Shown here one piece after another: positions 31,225-40,186 of a stretch of 64,000 nucleotides of DNA. A program made the position numbers and the translations under genes. Position 1 is the stretch's first letter; every line of letters starts with the position of its first letter. The notes beneath the pieces were generated by a model. That model did not search any database and was not told the DNA's origin. It saw nothing but the letters and a program-made list of their open reading frames with translations. Origin of the DNA: Arthrobacter cupressi (GTDB lineage: Bacteria; Actinomycetota; Actinomycetes; Actinomycetales; Micrococcaceae); the NCBI RefSeq assembly GCF_900099975.1, contig NZ_FNEI01000012.1, positions 62,001 through 126,000 of the forward strand, written 5' to 3'.

Positions 31225-32286
31225 TTACGGCAGGACCACCACCTGGGCGCCGAAAACGAGGCCGGCACCGAAGCCGATCTGCAGGGAAAGCCCGCCGCTG
31301 AGCTGCGGGTTCTCCTGCAGGAGCCGGTGCGTGGCCAGCGGAATCGATGCCGCGGAGGTGTTGCCCGATTCGGCGATGTCGCGGGCGACAACCACCGTTT
31401 CGGGAAGCTTGAGCTTCTTGACCATCTCGTCGATGATCCGCATGTTCGCCTGGTGCGGCACGAACGCCGCAAGGTCCGAGGCTTCGATGCCGGCCGCGTC
31501 CAGGGCCTGCTGGGCCACCTTCGCCATTTCCCAAACGGCCCAACGGAAGACGGTCTGCCCGTCCTGGCGGAGCGTGGGCCAGATGTCCTGGGTGGCCGAG
31601 ATGATGGCGAGGTCGTCCGTTTCGTCCGAGTGCCGGGCGGACTCGCCAAGCTTGCGGACTTCGTCAAGGGAGTGGGTCATGCCGATGGCGTTCCACTTGC
31701 TGCCGTCCGAACCCCAGACCGACTGGCCGATGCCCGGCGTTTCCGAGGGGCCGATGACGACCGCACCGGCGCCGTCGCCGAGCAGGAAGGAGATGGTGCG
31801 TTCGTGGTTGTCGATGACGTCCGAGAGCTTCTCGGCGCCGACCACCAGGACGTACTGTGCCGCGCCGGAACGGACCAGCGCGTCGCCCTGGGCGATGCCA
31901 TAGCAGTAGCCGGCGCACGCCGCCGAGATGTCAAAGGCCGCGGCCGGCGTCGCGCCGAGCCGGTCGGTCAGTGCCGCGGCGGCGGATGGTGTGGCGTAGG
32001 GGTGCGTGACGGTGGAGACGATCACGGCGCCCAGCTGGGCGGCGTCGATGCCTGCCTGTTCCAGGGCTTCGCGGGCCGCGCCTTCGGCCATGTCAATCAC
32101 GCTGGTCTCCGCGGGTGCGCGGTGCCGGGTGACGATGCCCGTGCGCTGGCGGATCCATTCGTCGGAGGAATCGATCCACTGGCAGACGTCGTCGTTGGTG
32201 ACGATCACGTCGGGCCGGTGGGCGCCGATGCCAAGGATCCGGGAGAACTCGTTGACCGGAGCCTGCTTGAGAGCCGGTGCGCTCAT
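31225..32286 (-). CDS. fabH: 3-oxoacyl-ACP synthase III (FabH)
   Basis: A 353-residue KAS III that starts fatty acid synthesis from acyl-CoA and malonyl-ACP. Active residues: Cys in ISAACAGYCYGI near 123, His in FVPHQANMRI near 280 and Asn in ESGNTSAASIP near 310. In actinobacteria FabH favours branched primers, which fits the iso/anteiso lipids of Arthrobacter (knowledge, not seen). Its start overlaps the fabD stop by four bases, giving coupled translation. Confidence 0.96.
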   Translation of the reverse strand: MSAPALKQAPVNEFSRILGIGAHRPDVIVTNDDVCQWIDSSDEWIRQRTGIVTRHRAPAETSVIDMAEGAAREALEQAGIDAAQLGAVIVSTVTHPYATPSAAAALTDRLGATPAAAFDISAACAGYCYGIAQGDALVRSGAAQYVLVVGAEKLSDVIDNHERTISFLLGDGAGAVVIGPSETPGIGQSVWGSDGSKWNAIGMTHSLDEVRKLGESARHSDETDDLAIISATQDIWPTLRQDGQTVFRWAVWEMAKVAQQALDAAGIEASDLAAFVPHQANMRIIDEMVKKLKLPETVVVARDIAESGNTSAASIPLATHRLLQENPQLSGGLSLQIGFGAGLVFGAQVVVLP

Positions 32287-33212
32287 GCGGGGGCCTCCAG
32301 TTCAGCGAAGAGTGCCAGTGCCGCGGACAGGTCGTCCGGCGTCTTCACGGCGACGGTCTTGACGCCGGGCATGCCGCGCTTGGCCAGGCCGGCGAGGGTG
32401 CCTGCCGGGGCCAGTTCGATCAGGCCGGTGACGCCGCGCTGCACGAGGTTTTCCATGCACAGGTCCCATCGGACCGGACGGGATACTTGGGCGATCAGGC
32501 TCGCGACGGCGGCATCGCCGTCGGTGACCTCGCCGCCGTCGAAGTTCGACAGCAGCGGAACGGTTGGCGCCTGCGGTTTCAGGGACGGGCGGAGCGTCTC
32601 GAGGGCGTCCACTGCCGGTGCCATGTGGGCGGTGTGGAAGGCGCCTGCCACCTTGAGCGGGATGACCCGGGCCTTCGCCGGCGGGTTGTCCGCGAGGGCC
32701 TGGAGCTGCTCGAACGTACCCGCGGCCACGGTCTGGCCCGCGCCGTTCACGTTGGCCGGCGCTGCGCCGGAAGCCTCAATTGCCGCCAGGACTTCGGCCG
32801 GGTCGCCTCCCACCACGGCGCTCATGCCGGTGGGGGTAACGGCCGCGGCGGCAGCCATGTTGTTTGCGCGTTCGCGCACAAAGGTCATGGCGTCATCTTC
32901 GCTGAGCACCCCGGCGAGGGCGGATGCGGTGATCTCACCGACCGAGTGCCCGGCGAGAACCACCGGGAGGGTGCTGAGTTCGACGTCGAACAGCGACTTC
33001 GCGGCGACCAGCCCGGCGGCGACGATCAAGGGCTGCGCGACGGCGGTGTCCTTGATCGTTTCCTCGTCCGAGGTGGTGCCGTGGGCCTTGAGGTCGATCC
33101 CGGCAATTTCGCTCAGGGCAGCCAGGTGGCCTTCGACGGAAGGCAGCTCCAGCCACGGGGCCAGGAATCCAGGGGTTTGCGAGCCCTGTCCAGGGCAGAC
33201 GATTGCAAGCAC
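32283..33212 (-). CDS. fabD: Malonyl-CoA:ACP transacylase (FabD)
   Basis: A roughly 309-residue MCAT that loads malonyl groups on ACP. LAIVCPGQGSQTPGF is the conserved start, the nucleophile is the Ser of AGHSVGEITAS near 90, and the catalytic His lies in VAGAFHTAHM. The GTG at 33212 is preferred (conserved N-terminus, GGAAAG upstream) over a longer frame. It heads the fabDHPF operon, 88 bases after the fasR stop, with the FasR operator candidate in that gap. Confidence 0.95.
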   Translation of the reverse strand: MLAIVCPGQGSQTPGFLAPWLELPSVEGHLAALSEIAGIDLKAHGTTSDEETIKDTAVAQPLIVAAGLVAAKSLFDVELSTLPVVLAGHSVGEITASALAGVLSEDDAMTFVRERANNMAAAAAVTPTGMSAVVGGDPAEVLAAIEASGAAPANVNGAGQTVAAGTFEQLQALADNPPAKARVIPLKVAGAFHTAHMAPAVDALETLRPSLKPQAPTVPLLSNFDGGEVTDGDAAVASLIAQVSRPVRWDLCMENLVQRGVTGLIELAPAGTLAGLAKRGMPGVKTVAVKTPDDLSAALALFAELEAPA

Positions 33213-33279
33213 GTAACCAGCTTTCCAAATTGCCGCGTGATCCAACGGTGTTTTCGTACACCAAGCTCACTGGGACGGT

Positions 33280-33296
33280 TTGTAGGAAGTCTACAA
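33280..33296 (-). promoter_or_regulatory. Candidate FasR operator before fabD
   Basis: TTGTAG-GAAGT-CTACAA is a perfect 6-bp inverted repeat with a 5-base spacer, 68 bases upstream of fabD and just after fasR. A near copy lies in the fasR promoter (34582-34598); 14 of 17 bases match. Confidence 0.6.
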
Positions 33297-33300
33297 CGAC

Positions 33301-34545
33301 TCAGTTGCCGTTCCGGGAACCATGACGCTCCGCAGACGCCTTGGGCGGGCTGGAAAGCCGCCCCACGACGAGGGCTGTTTGAAGCACGAAGGCCTCCCGG
33401 GGAAGCAGCGGATCCCAGCCCGTCACATCGCAGACGCGCTTGAGCCGGTACCGCACCGTGTTGGCATGGACGAACAGTTCGCGGGCAGTGGCTTCCAGGG
33501 AATGGCCCAGCTCAAGGTAGGTTCCGAGCGTCTCGACCAGGCCGTTGGAGGCGGCGATGAGCGGCCGGTAGATGTTCTTGATCAGGGAGCGGCGGGCGGC
33601 GTCGTCGCCGGACACCACGCGTTCGGGAAGCAGATCTTCGGCGGCGACCGGACGCGGGGCCGACGGCCAGGCGCGGGCCGCGGTCAGCCCGGCAAAGGCG
33701 GCTTGCGCCGAGCTGCTGGCCTCCAGCAGCGAACCCGCTTCGGGGCCGTAAACGACTGGCCCGGGGGCGAACAGTTCGCTCAGCTTCAAGTAGGCGTTGT
33801 CCCGGTCGTGGACCCCGCCGAGGATCAGGATCAGCCGGTCTCCCTGGATGCCCACCAGGGCGTCCTCCGCGAAGCGCCCGGCCGTGCGGCGCAGTTCGCT
33901 GACGTAGCTGGCGCTCGGCTCGGAGGGGGAATTGCCCACCATGACGGTGAACCGTTCCTGCGCCTTCCAGCCCAGCGCCGCGATGCGGGAGCGCAGGGCA
34001 TCGGTGTTCTCGCCGCGTAGGATCGCATCGACAATCAGGGCCTCGAGCCGGGTGTCCCAGGACCCGCGGGATTCCGCGGCGCGCGCATAGACGTCGGCTG
34101 CCGCGAAGGCCACCTCGCGCGAGTAGCGCAGCACCGCTTCGCGCAGGGACGGCTGGTCCGGTTCAGGGGCGATCACCGGGACCTGGTTTTCCACGACTTC
34201 CACCACGATCCGGATCAGCTGCAGGGCCTTCTGCAGGCTGATGGAGCGCGTGAGCTCGGTGGGAGCGTTGCCGAACACGTCGGTGAGGATCCACGAGGGC
34301 GAGCTGGGCCGCTCGTACCACGTGACGAACGCGGCGATGCCGTTCTGGGCCACCAATCCCAGTGCCGAGCGTTCATCGGCGCTCAGCCTGGTGTACCAGG
34401 GGAGGGACTTCTCCAACTGCCGCATGGTGGTGGTGGACAACTGGCCAACATTCGCGCGGAGCCGTTTGAGGGTTTCGGCTTTCTCGGGGGAGACCGCACG
34501 CGATGGCGCCTTGCGTTTCGCGGAGGTAGGGGTGGGCTCTGCCAT
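33301..34545 (-). CDS. fasR: PucR/CdaR-type activator of fatty acid synthesis (FasR-like)
   Basis: A roughly 414-residue regulator with a GGDEF-like central region and a C-terminal PucR-type helix-turn-helix (ATARELFVHANTVRYRLKRVCDVTGWDPL). A regulator of this kind directly upstream of fabDHPF matches FasR of Streptomyces coelicolor, which activates that operon. I use the ATG at 34545 (MAEPTPTSAKRK); an upstream ATG would add 12 residues that are not family-like. A TTGTGCGAAGGCTACAA element upstream suggests self-regulation. Confidence 0.85.
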   Translation of the reverse strand: MAEPTPTSAKRKAPSRAVSPEKAETLKRLRANVGQLSTTTMRQLEKSLPWYTRLSADERSALGLVAQNGIAAFVTWYERPSSPSWILTDVFGNAPTELTRSISLQKALQLIRIVVEVVENQVPVIAPEPDQPSLREAVLRYSREVAFAAADVYARAAESRGSWDTRLEALIVDAILRGENTDALRSRIAALGWKAQERFTVMVGNSPSEPSASYVSELRRTAGRFAEDALVGIQGDRLILILGGVHDRDNAYLKLSELFAPGPVVYGPEAGSLLEASSSAQAAFAGLTAARAWPSAPRPVAAEDLLPERVVSGDDAARRSLIKNIYRPLIAASNGLVETLGTYLELGHSLEATARELFVHANTVRYRLKRVCDVTGWDPLLPREAFVLQTALVVGRLSSPPKASAERHGSRNGN

Positions 34546-34581
34546 GCCATGAGCATACGGCGCGCGCCACGCAAGCTCCAT

Positions 34582-34598
34582 TTGTGCGAAGGCTACAA
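34582..34598 (-). promoter_or_regulatory. Second FasR operator candidate, before fasR
   Basis: TTGTGC-GAAGG-CTACAA lies 37 bases upstream of the fasR ATG and matches the fabD-proximal element at 14 of 17 bases, including the GAAG core and the CTACAA arm. It suggests autoregulation. Confidence 0.55.
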
Positions 34599-34661
34599 GC
34601 CGGGCGGCCGCTCTGGCCCGGGTTGCCGGCCCCGGCGCCTGGGACCGCTTAAACGCCCGAC

Positions 34662-34690
34662 GGCGGCCCCCGCCTTTCGGTGGGACCGCC
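34662..34690 (-). terminator. Hairpin after aceE
   Basis: GGCGGCCCCCGCC and GGTGGGACCGCC pair (with G-T pairs and one bulge) around a TTTC loop, 20 bases after the aceE stop. On the minus strand GCGTTTAAG follows a little later. It separates aceE from fasR. Confidence 0.55.
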
Positions 34691-34709
34691 GCCCGGTGTT
34701 GCCGGTTGG

Positions 34710-37460
34710 TTAGCTGTCGCCGCCGGCGCCGCCGGTGGTTCCCGCGTTGACGTCGAGCAGACGGTACTTCTCGATCGCCAGGCCCGGGGCCGAGGAGTCG
34801 ACCTTGCCCTGCTGCGCCAGCAGCTGGAGGGTCTTGGCGACGATCGAGTGGGTGTCGTTCTTGAAGAAGCGACGGGCCGCGGCACGGGTGTCCGAGAAGC
34901 CGAAACCGTCGGCGCCCAGGGCCGCGAAGTCGTTCGGGATGAACTGGCGGATCTGGTCCGGCACGGCCTTCATGTAGTCCGACACGGCAACCACGGGGCC
35001 CTCGGCCCCGGCGAGCTGCTGGGTGACGAAAGGCACCTGGGCTGCTTCACCCGGGTTCAGGAAGGCCTGCTCCTCCGCGGCGAGGCCGTCGCGGCGCAGT
35101 TCGTTCCAGGAGGTGACGGACCAGACGTCGGCTGCCACGTTCCATTCCTCGTCGAGGATGCGCTGGGCTTCCAACGCCCACGGCACGGACACGCCGGAGG
35201 CGAGGATCTGGGCCTTCGGACGGTCCGCGGAGCCGTTGGCGGCCGCCGCGAGCCGGTAGATGCCCTTGAGGAGGCCATTGACATCGAGATCTTCGGGCTC
35301 GGCGGGCTGCACGATCGGCTCGTTGTACACGGTCAGGTAGTACATGAGGTTGCGGTCGGCCGACTCCGGACCGTACATCCGCTCCAGGCCGTCGCGGATG
35401 ATGTGCCCGATTTCGTAACCGTAGGCGGGGTCGTAGGTGACCACGGCCGGGTTTGTGGAGGCCAGGATCGGGGAGTGGCCGTCGGCGTGCTGCAGGCCTT
35501 CACCGGTCAGGGTGGTGCGTCCTGCGGTGGCGCCGATGATGAAGCCACGCGTCATCTGGTCCGCGGCCGCCCAGAAGGAGTCGCCCGTGCGCTGGAAACC
35601 GAACATCGAGTAGAACACGTAGATCGGAACCAGGGGCTCGCCGTGGGTGGCGTAGGAGGTGCCGGCAGCAGTGAACGCCGCGACGGCGCCGGCCTCGTTG
35701 ATGCCAGGGTGGATCAGCTGCCCGGCCGGGGACTCCTTGTATGCGAGCACGAGGTCGCGGTCCACGGACAGGTAGTTCTGGCCCTTCGGGTTGTAGATCT
35801 TCGCCGTCGGGAAGAAGGCGTCCATGCCGAAGGTGCGGGATTCGTCCGGAACAACCGGGACGAAGCGCGCGCCGAAGTTCTTGTCCCGCATGAGGTCCTT
35901 GAGCAGGCGCACGAAGGCCATGGTGGTGGCCGCCTGCTGCTTGCCCGAACCGCGTTTGGCGACGTCGTAGGACTTTGCCTCCGGCAGCGCCACCTCGCTG
36001 TGCTTGGTGCGCCGCTCCGGCAGGAAGCCGCCGAGGTCCGCACGGCGTTCCATCAGGTACTTGATCTCCGGGGCGTCCATGCCCGGGTGGTAGTACGGGG
36101 GACGGTAAGGATCGGCTTCGAGCTGTTCGTCAGTGATCGGGATGCGCAGGTAGTCGCGGAACGCCTTCAGGTCCTCGAGGGTCAGCTTCTTCATCTGGTG
36201 GGTCGCGTTGCGGCCCTCGAAATGCGGGCCCAGGCCGTAACCCTTGACGGTCTTGGCGAGGATGACGGTGGGCTTGCCCTTGAATTCCGTGGCTGCCTTG
36301 TAGGCGGCGTAAACCTTGCGGTAGTCGTGGCCGCCTCGCTTGAGCTGCCAGATCTGCTCGTCCGAGAAGTCGGCAACCATGTCCTTCGTGGCCGGGGTCT
36401 TGCCGAAGAAGTGCTCGCGCACGAATCCGCCGGACTCGGCCTTGTAGGTCTGGTAGTCGCCGTCGAGGGTCTCGTTCATGATGTTCACGAGGGAACCGTC
36501 GGAGTCCTTGGCGAGCAGGTCGTCCCACTCGCGGCCCCAGACGACCTTGATGACGTTCCAGCCGGCACCGCGGAAGAACGCTTCGAGTTCCTGCATGATC
36601 TTGCCGTTGCCGCGGACCGGCCCGTCCAGGCGCTGGAGGTTGCAGTTGACGACGAAGTTCAGGTTGTCCAGGTTCTCGTTCGCGGCGAGCTGGAGCAGGC
36701 CGCGGGATTCCGGCTCGTCCATTTCACCGTCGCCGAGGAAGGCCCAGACTTGCTGCTCGGAGGTGTCCTTGATGCCCCGGCCCTGCAGGTAGCGGTTCGC
36801 CTGGGCCTGGTAGATCGCGTTCATCGGGCCGATGCCCATGGAGACCGTGGGGAATTCCCAGAAGGCCGGCATCAGGCGCGGGTGCGGGTAGGAGGACAGC
36901 GCGTGGCCCTCCTTGGACTTCTCCTGGCGGAAACCGTCGAGGTCTTCCTCGCTCAGGCGTCCTTCCATGAAGGCGCGGGCGTACATGCCGGGGGAGGCGT
37001 GTCCCTGGAAGAACACCTGGTCTCCGCCGGAGGGGTGGTCCTTGCCGCGGAAGAAGTGGTTGAAGCCGACTTCGTAAAGGGTGGCGGCGCCGGCGTAGGT
37101 GGAGATGTGTCCGCCCACTCCGATGTCCGAACGCTGCGCGCGGTGCACCATCACTGCCGCGTTCCAACGCATGTATGCCCGGTACCGGCGTTCGAATTCT
37201 TCGTTGCCCGGGAACTGTGCTTCCTGGTCCGCCGGGATGGTGTTTACATAGTCCGTCGTCGTGACCATGGGGACTCCCACGGACTGCGCGCCGGCGCGCT
37301 GCAACAGACTGCGCATGATGTACTGTGCGCGTTCGGTTCCCTGCTCCTTGATCAAGGTGTCCAGGGACTCAATCCATTCCGCGGTCTCTTCCGGATCACG
37401 ATCAGGCAGCTGGGCAGTCAACCCGCTGAGGATGTGTGAGGTCTCTTCTCCTGCAGCCAC
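34710..37460 (-). CDS. aceE: Pyruvate dehydrogenase E1 component (homodimeric, AceE)
   Basis: A roughly 916-residue thiamine-diphosphate enzyme that decarboxylates pyruvate and passes the acetyl group to E2. The ThDP motif begins [14 protein letters not shown] near 237 and continues to [23 protein letters not shown] and [12 protein letters not shown] are also conserved. The GTG at 37460 ([14 protein letters not shown]) is chosen for AGAGG upstream and the conserved start. No E2 or E3 gene is adjacent. Its product supplies acetyl-CoA to the fab operon next door. Confidence 0.95.
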   Translation of the reverse strand: MAAGEETSHILSGLTAQLPDRDPEETAEWIESLDTLIKEQGTERAQYIMRSLLQRAGAQSVGVPMVTTTDYVNTIPADQEAQFPGNEEFERRYRAYMRWNAAVMVHRAQRSDIGVGGHISTYAGAATLYEVGFNHFFRGKDHPSGGDQVFFQGHASPGMYARAFMEGRLSEEDLDGFRQEKSKEGHALSSYPHPRLMPAFWEFPTVSMGIGPMNAIYQAQANRYLQGRGIKDTSEQQVWAFLGDGEMDEPESRGLLQLAANENLDNLNFVVNCNLQRLDGPVRGNGKIMQELEAFFRGAGWNVIKVVWGREWDDLLAKDSDGSLVNIMNETLDGDYQTYKAESGGFVREHFFGKTPATKDMVADFSDEQIWQLKRGGHDYRKVYAAYKAATEFKGKPTVILAKTVKGYGLGPHFEGRNATHQMKKLTLEDLKAFRDYLRIPITDEQLEADPYRPPYYHPGMDAPEIKYLMERRADLGGFLPERRTKHSEVALPEAKSYDVAKRGSGKQQAATTMAFVRLLKDLMRDKNFGARFVPVVPDESRTFGMDAFFPTAKIYNPKGQNYLSVDRDLVLAYKESPAGQLIHPGINEAGAVAAFTAAGTSYATHGEPLVPIYVFYSMFGFQRTGDSFWAAADQMTRGFIIGATAGRTTLTGEGLQHADGHSPILASTNPAVVTYDPAYGYEIGHIIRDGLERMYGPESADRNLMYYLTVYNEPIVQPAEPEDLDVNGLLKGIYRLAAAANGSADRPKAQILASGVSVPWALEAQRILDEEWNVAADVWSVTSWNELRRDGLAAEEQAFLNPGEAAQVPFVTQQLAGAEGPVVAVSDYMKAVPDQIRQFIPNDFAALGADGFGFSDTRAAARRFFKNDTHSIVAKTLQLLAQQGKVDSSAPGLAIEKYRLLDVNAGTTGGAGGDS

Positions 37461-37834
37461 GTCCAACCTCTCTTTTGGCGCACGTAGCGGCGCCTCAAGT
37501 CCGGCAGGGTAGCTGCCTGTCATGAACGCGTCGTGTGCGACATCTCGGTTACAACAGCCCGGTCAGGTATGCCGGGCAGGTTCTCAAAAGCCACGGCTGC
37601 GCATACTTGGGGCGGTTGCCCTGCAGCCGAAGTGCTTACTGGCCACTGTAGCTTTGTCGATGCTGGGATGCGTAGCCGCGCAGGCCCTTTTCGCGTGATG
37701 TGACTGACGGTCCGCGCTGCTTTTGCTGCGGTGGCGCTGACACGGAAACGGGCCCGTCGGGCGATAATGGCTTGAAGCAAGCACCCAAAGGGTGTTGGCT
37801 GGTAGTAATGGAAATCACTTCAAAGGAGGAAAAC
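37461..37834. promoter_or_regulatory. Divergent promoter region between aceE and the DUF3052 gene
   Basis: A 374-base gap without a convincing gene; it must hold the promoters of both flanking genes. For the forward gene, TGACAC (37738-37743) and GATAAT (37763-37768) are a plausible -35/-10 pair with 19-base spacing, about 65 bases before the start. A small hairpin ACCCAAAGGGT lies near 37783. I see no clear operator for aceE. Confidence 0.5.
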
Positions 37835-38257
37835 GTGAGCGAGGCCGACGCCGCCACATCGGTAAATGTGGCGGAAAGATTGGGTTTCAAGGACGGGGAT
37901 CTGATTCAAGAGTTCGGTTACGACGATGACGTCGACTTCGACTTGCGTGACGACATAGAGGAGCTGACAGGCTCCGATCTCCTCGACGAGGACGACCATG
38001 AAGTCGTGGACGCCGTCATTTTCTGGTGGCGCGACGGCGACGGGGACCTCGTGGACGCTTTGGTGGATTCCCAGACGACACTGAGCGAGGGCGGCGTGGT
38101 GTGGGTCCTGACCCCCAAGTCCGGCCGCCCGAACCATGTTTCCCCTTCTGACATCCAGGACGCCGCACCCACGGCCGGCCTGCACTGCACTACCTCCGCC
38201 GGGGTTTCCAAGGACTGGAGCGCCACGCGCCTGGTCGCACGGAAGAAGAACAAGTGA
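37835..38257 (+). CDS. DUF3052 family protein
   Basis: A 140-residue acidic protein of the actinobacterial DUF3052 family (NVAERLGFKDGDLIQEFGYDDDVDFDLRDDIEELTG; AVIFWWRDGDGDLVDALVD; WVLTPKSGRPNHVSPSDIQDAA). Function is unknown. The GTG at 37835 is fixed by a near-perfect AAAGGAGG at 37822-37829. Its end overlaps the peroxiredoxin start by four bases (GTGA). It lies next to aceE, as in other actinobacteria. Confidence 0.9.
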   Translation: MSEADAATSVNVAERLGFKDGDLIQEFGYDDDVDFDLRDDIEELTGSDLLDEDDHEVVDAVIFWWRDGDGDLVDALVDSQTTLSEGGVVWVLTPKSGRPNHVSPSDIQDAAPTAGLHCTTSAGVSKDWSATRLVARKKNK

Positions 38258-38757
38258 CGATCTCCCGGGCCGGCCGGGCAGACCTGCTGCAGGGTGTCCC
38301 GGCGGTCGGTGACGAAGCTCCCGACTTCGAACTTGTTAACCAGTACGGCGAACCCGTCCGGCTTTCGGCGCTCAGGGGCCGCAACGTCGTCGTGGTCTTC
38401 TTTCCCTTCGCCTTTTCCGGCATCTGTACCGGAGAGCTCTGCGAGATCCGGGACAACCTTGCGGTGTTCGAGGACGTCAACGCCACGGTCCTCGGCGTCT
38501 CCGTGGACAGCAAGTTTGCGCAGCGCGCCTACGCCGAAAAAGAAGGCTACAGCTTTGAGCTGCTCGCCGATTTCTGGCCGCACGGCGAGGTCGCGCGGCA
38601 GTACGGGGTGTTCGACGCCGGCACCGGCATGGCGCTGCGCGGCACCTTCATCATCGATGCGGCAGGGATCGTCCGGTATGTCGTGGTGAATCCGCGGGGG
38701 CAGGCCCGGGACCTGGCCGAGTACCGCAAGGCACTCGCGGGCCTCGGCGCGGCCTGA
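38254..38757 (+). CDS. Peroxiredoxin, AhpE-like
   Basis: A 167-residue AhpC/TSA-family peroxiredoxin. The thioredoxin-fold active site FFPFAFSGICTGELCEI gives a peroxidatic Cys near 58 and another Cys near 63. The length and sequence (GDEAPDFELVNQYGEPVRL; LLADFWPHGEVARQYGVFD) fit the one-Cys AhpE group of actinobacteria, which reduces peroxides and peroxynitrite. GTG start overlapping the DUF3052 gene suggests coupled translation. Confidence 0.92.
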   Translation: MTISRAGRADLLQGVPAVGDEAPDFELVNQYGEPVRLSALRGRNVVVVFFPFAFSGICTGELCEIRDNLAVFEDVNATVLGVSVDSKFAQRAYAEKEGYSFELLADFWPHGEVARQYGVFDAGTGMALRGTFIIDAAGIVRYVVVNPRGQARDLAEYRKALAGLGAA

Positions 38758-38776
38758 GAACCCGCGGCGCCCAAGA

Positions 38777-39739
38777 ATGGATGGACGACGGCCCGGGATC
38801 GGAACCACCGGACTGGCCAGCGCTGCCCCGGCCGGGACGGCGCCGCTGGACGTGGAAGACCTTCCGCTGATGCGGCGGGCCGCCGCCCTGCTTGGCGGGA
38901 AGCGCCTTGCCGTGCTCACCGGGGCGGGCCTCAGCACGGATTCGGGCATCCCGGACTACCGCGGGCCCGGGCCCGGGGCCGCACCGCGCAAGCCCATGAC
39001 CTATCAGGAGTTCGTCGGGAGCGCGGACAACCGCCGCCGCTACTGGGCGCGCAACCACATCGGCTGGTCCAAGCTGCGGCACGCCGACCCGAACGCCGGC
39101 CACTTCGCCGTCGCCCGGTTGGAAGGTCGCGGCCTCATGACCGGTCTCATCACCCAGAATGTGGACCGGCTCCATGAAGACGCCGGAAGCATGAACGTTG
39201 TGGATCTCCACGGCCGCTATGACCGCGTGCTGTGCCTCGACGGCGGGCACGGTTTCAGCAGGAAGCTTCTCGGCGGCATCCTCGAGGAGATCAATCCGGG
39301 GTTCCTGGAAGCGGCCGAGGCCGAAGGTGTGATCGAGATGGCGCCGGACGCCGACGCCGTTGTGGAAGATCCGGAACTCATCCGCCGCTTTGTCGTTGCG
39401 GTGTGCCCGGTGTGCGGCGGGGTGTTGAAACCCGACTTCGTCTACTTCGGCGAGAACGTGCCCAGGGACCGGGTTGAACGTGCCTACGCCATGGTCGACG
39501 ATGCCGGGGCCCTGCTCGTGGCAGGTTCATCGCTGACCGTGATGAGCGGGCTGCGCTTCGTGCGCCATGCGGCCAAGGCCGGCAAGACCGTCGTGATCAT
39601 CAACAGGGGAGCGACGCGGGGGGACAGCTTCGCCGAGCTGAAGATAGACGCCGGCACCAGCGCCGCCCTGTCGTGGCTGGCCGACGAACTCCCGGATCTG
39701 GACAGCGGCGATTCGCTTTCGGGCGGCCGGATCGGGTAG
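38777..39739 (+). CDS. Sir2-family NAD-dependent protein deacylase
   Basis: A 320-residue sirtuin. The NAD site is LTGAGLSTDSGIPDYRGPG near 50, TQNVDRLHEDAG near 130 and the catalytic His in VDLHGRYD near 143. The zinc module is odd: the first Cys pair reads CLDG, so one Cys is Gly, while the second pair CPVC is intact. Zinc binding may use a nearby His (GGHGF) or be lost. The start region MDGRRPGIGTTG has a weak ribosome binding site. It follows the peroxiredoxin by 19 bases, and the tRNA-Val promoter probably overlaps its end. Confidence 0.92.
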   Translation: MDGRRPGIGTTGLASAAPAGTAPLDVEDLPLMRRAAALLGGKRLAVLTGAGLSTDSGIPDYRGPGPGAAPRKPMTYQEFVGSADNRRRYWARNHIGWSKLRHADPNAGHFAVARLEGRGLMTGLITQNVDRLHEDAGSMNVVDLHGRYDRVLCLDGGHGFSRKLLGGILEEINPGFLEAAEAEGVIEMAPDADAVVEDPELIRRFVVAVCPVCGGVLKPDFVYFGENVPRDRVERAYAMVDDAGALLVAGSSLTVMSGLRFVRHAAKAGKTVVIINRGATRGDSFAELKIDAGTSAALSWLADELPDLDSGDSLSGGRIG

Positions 39740-39742
39740 AGT
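39713..39742 (+). promoter_or_regulatory. Possible promoter of tRNA-Val
   Basis: TCGCTT (39713-39718) and TAGAGT (39737-39742) with 18-base spacing, inside the last codons of the sirtuin gene. The start site would lie about 40 bases before the tRNA. Confidence 0.38.
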
Positions 39743-39788
39743 CTATGTTCGTTGGTTCGGCCGGGACGCCCCGGTGGAAGCACGTTTT

Positions 39789-39864
39789 GGGTCTTTAGCT
39801 CAGCTGGTAGAGCGCCACGTTTACACCGTGGATGTCATCGGTTCGATCCCGGTAGGACCCACCA
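39789..39864 (+). tRNA. tRNA-Val (anticodon TAC)
   Basis: A complete cloverleaf: acceptor GGGTCTT with AGGACCC, D arm AGCTCAGCTGGTAGAGC, anticodon stem CCACG/CGTGG with loop TTTACAC (anticodon TAC at 39822-39824), T arm GGTTCGATCC. The discriminator A and an encoded CCA follow (39861-39864). TAC reads GUA and GUG valine codons. Confidence 0.97.
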
Positions 39865-39866
39865 CC

Positions 39867-39911
39867 GAAGCCCGTCATTCCGCCTTCCAGGCAGCAATGG
39901 CGGGCTTCTTT
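39867..39911 (+). terminator. Terminator of tRNA-Val
   Basis: GAAGCCCGTCATT pairs with AATGGCGGGCTTC (one G-T pair) and is followed by TTT. It starts two bases after the tRNA CCA end. Confidence 0.82.
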
Positions 39912-39952
39912 CATGCCCGGACCTGCCAAGCTGAACAGCCCGGGAAATGGAT

Positions 39953-39997
39953 GAGCTCTCCACCGCGACTATTGGGGGATGCCGCGGTGGAGAGCTC
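39953..39997. repeat. 15-bp inverted repeat downstream of tRNA-Val
   Basis: GAGCTCTCCACCGCG and CGCGGTGGAGAGCTC are perfect complements around a 15-base spacer. No T tract follows on either strand, so a simple terminator is doubtful. It lies within the 322-base gap between tRNA-Val and iclR. The remaining bases (39998-40090) show nothing I can name. Confidence 0.6.
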
Positions 39998-40093
39998 GAA
40001 AATGAATATACAGTGAATTCCGGGGATTGGGAAGCGTAGGCTTTCCCGGCGCCCGCCGGGGCGGATCGGCAAGTAAGCCATTATGATGGGACT

Positions 40094-40111
40094 TGTTCAC
40101 TGGACTGAACA
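40094..40111 (+). promoter_or_regulatory. Candidate IclR operator upstream of its own gene
   Basis: TGTTCA-CTGGAC-TGAACA is a perfect 6-bp inverted repeat 76 bases before iclR. A further half-site CTTGTTCAGTCC lies near 40150. The same hexamers recur before the transporter gene and in the operon promoter at 43.7 kb. Confidence 0.5.
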
Positions 40112-40186
40112 GATTCGTTACGGGTACGGAGTTGAGCCTGTCTTCACGGCTTGTTCAGTCCGGACCAGCCACCGCCAAGGAGAGTC

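Noticed and set aside
34680..37439. Very long forward frame opposite aceE
   Set aside because: It is the antisense shadow of a clear, complete aceE; translated sequence is low-complexity Val/Gly/His.
39789..39997. Integrative element at the tRNA-Val locus
   Set aside because: No integrase, no duplicated tRNA 3' end and no mobile genes follow; only an isolated inverted repeat.
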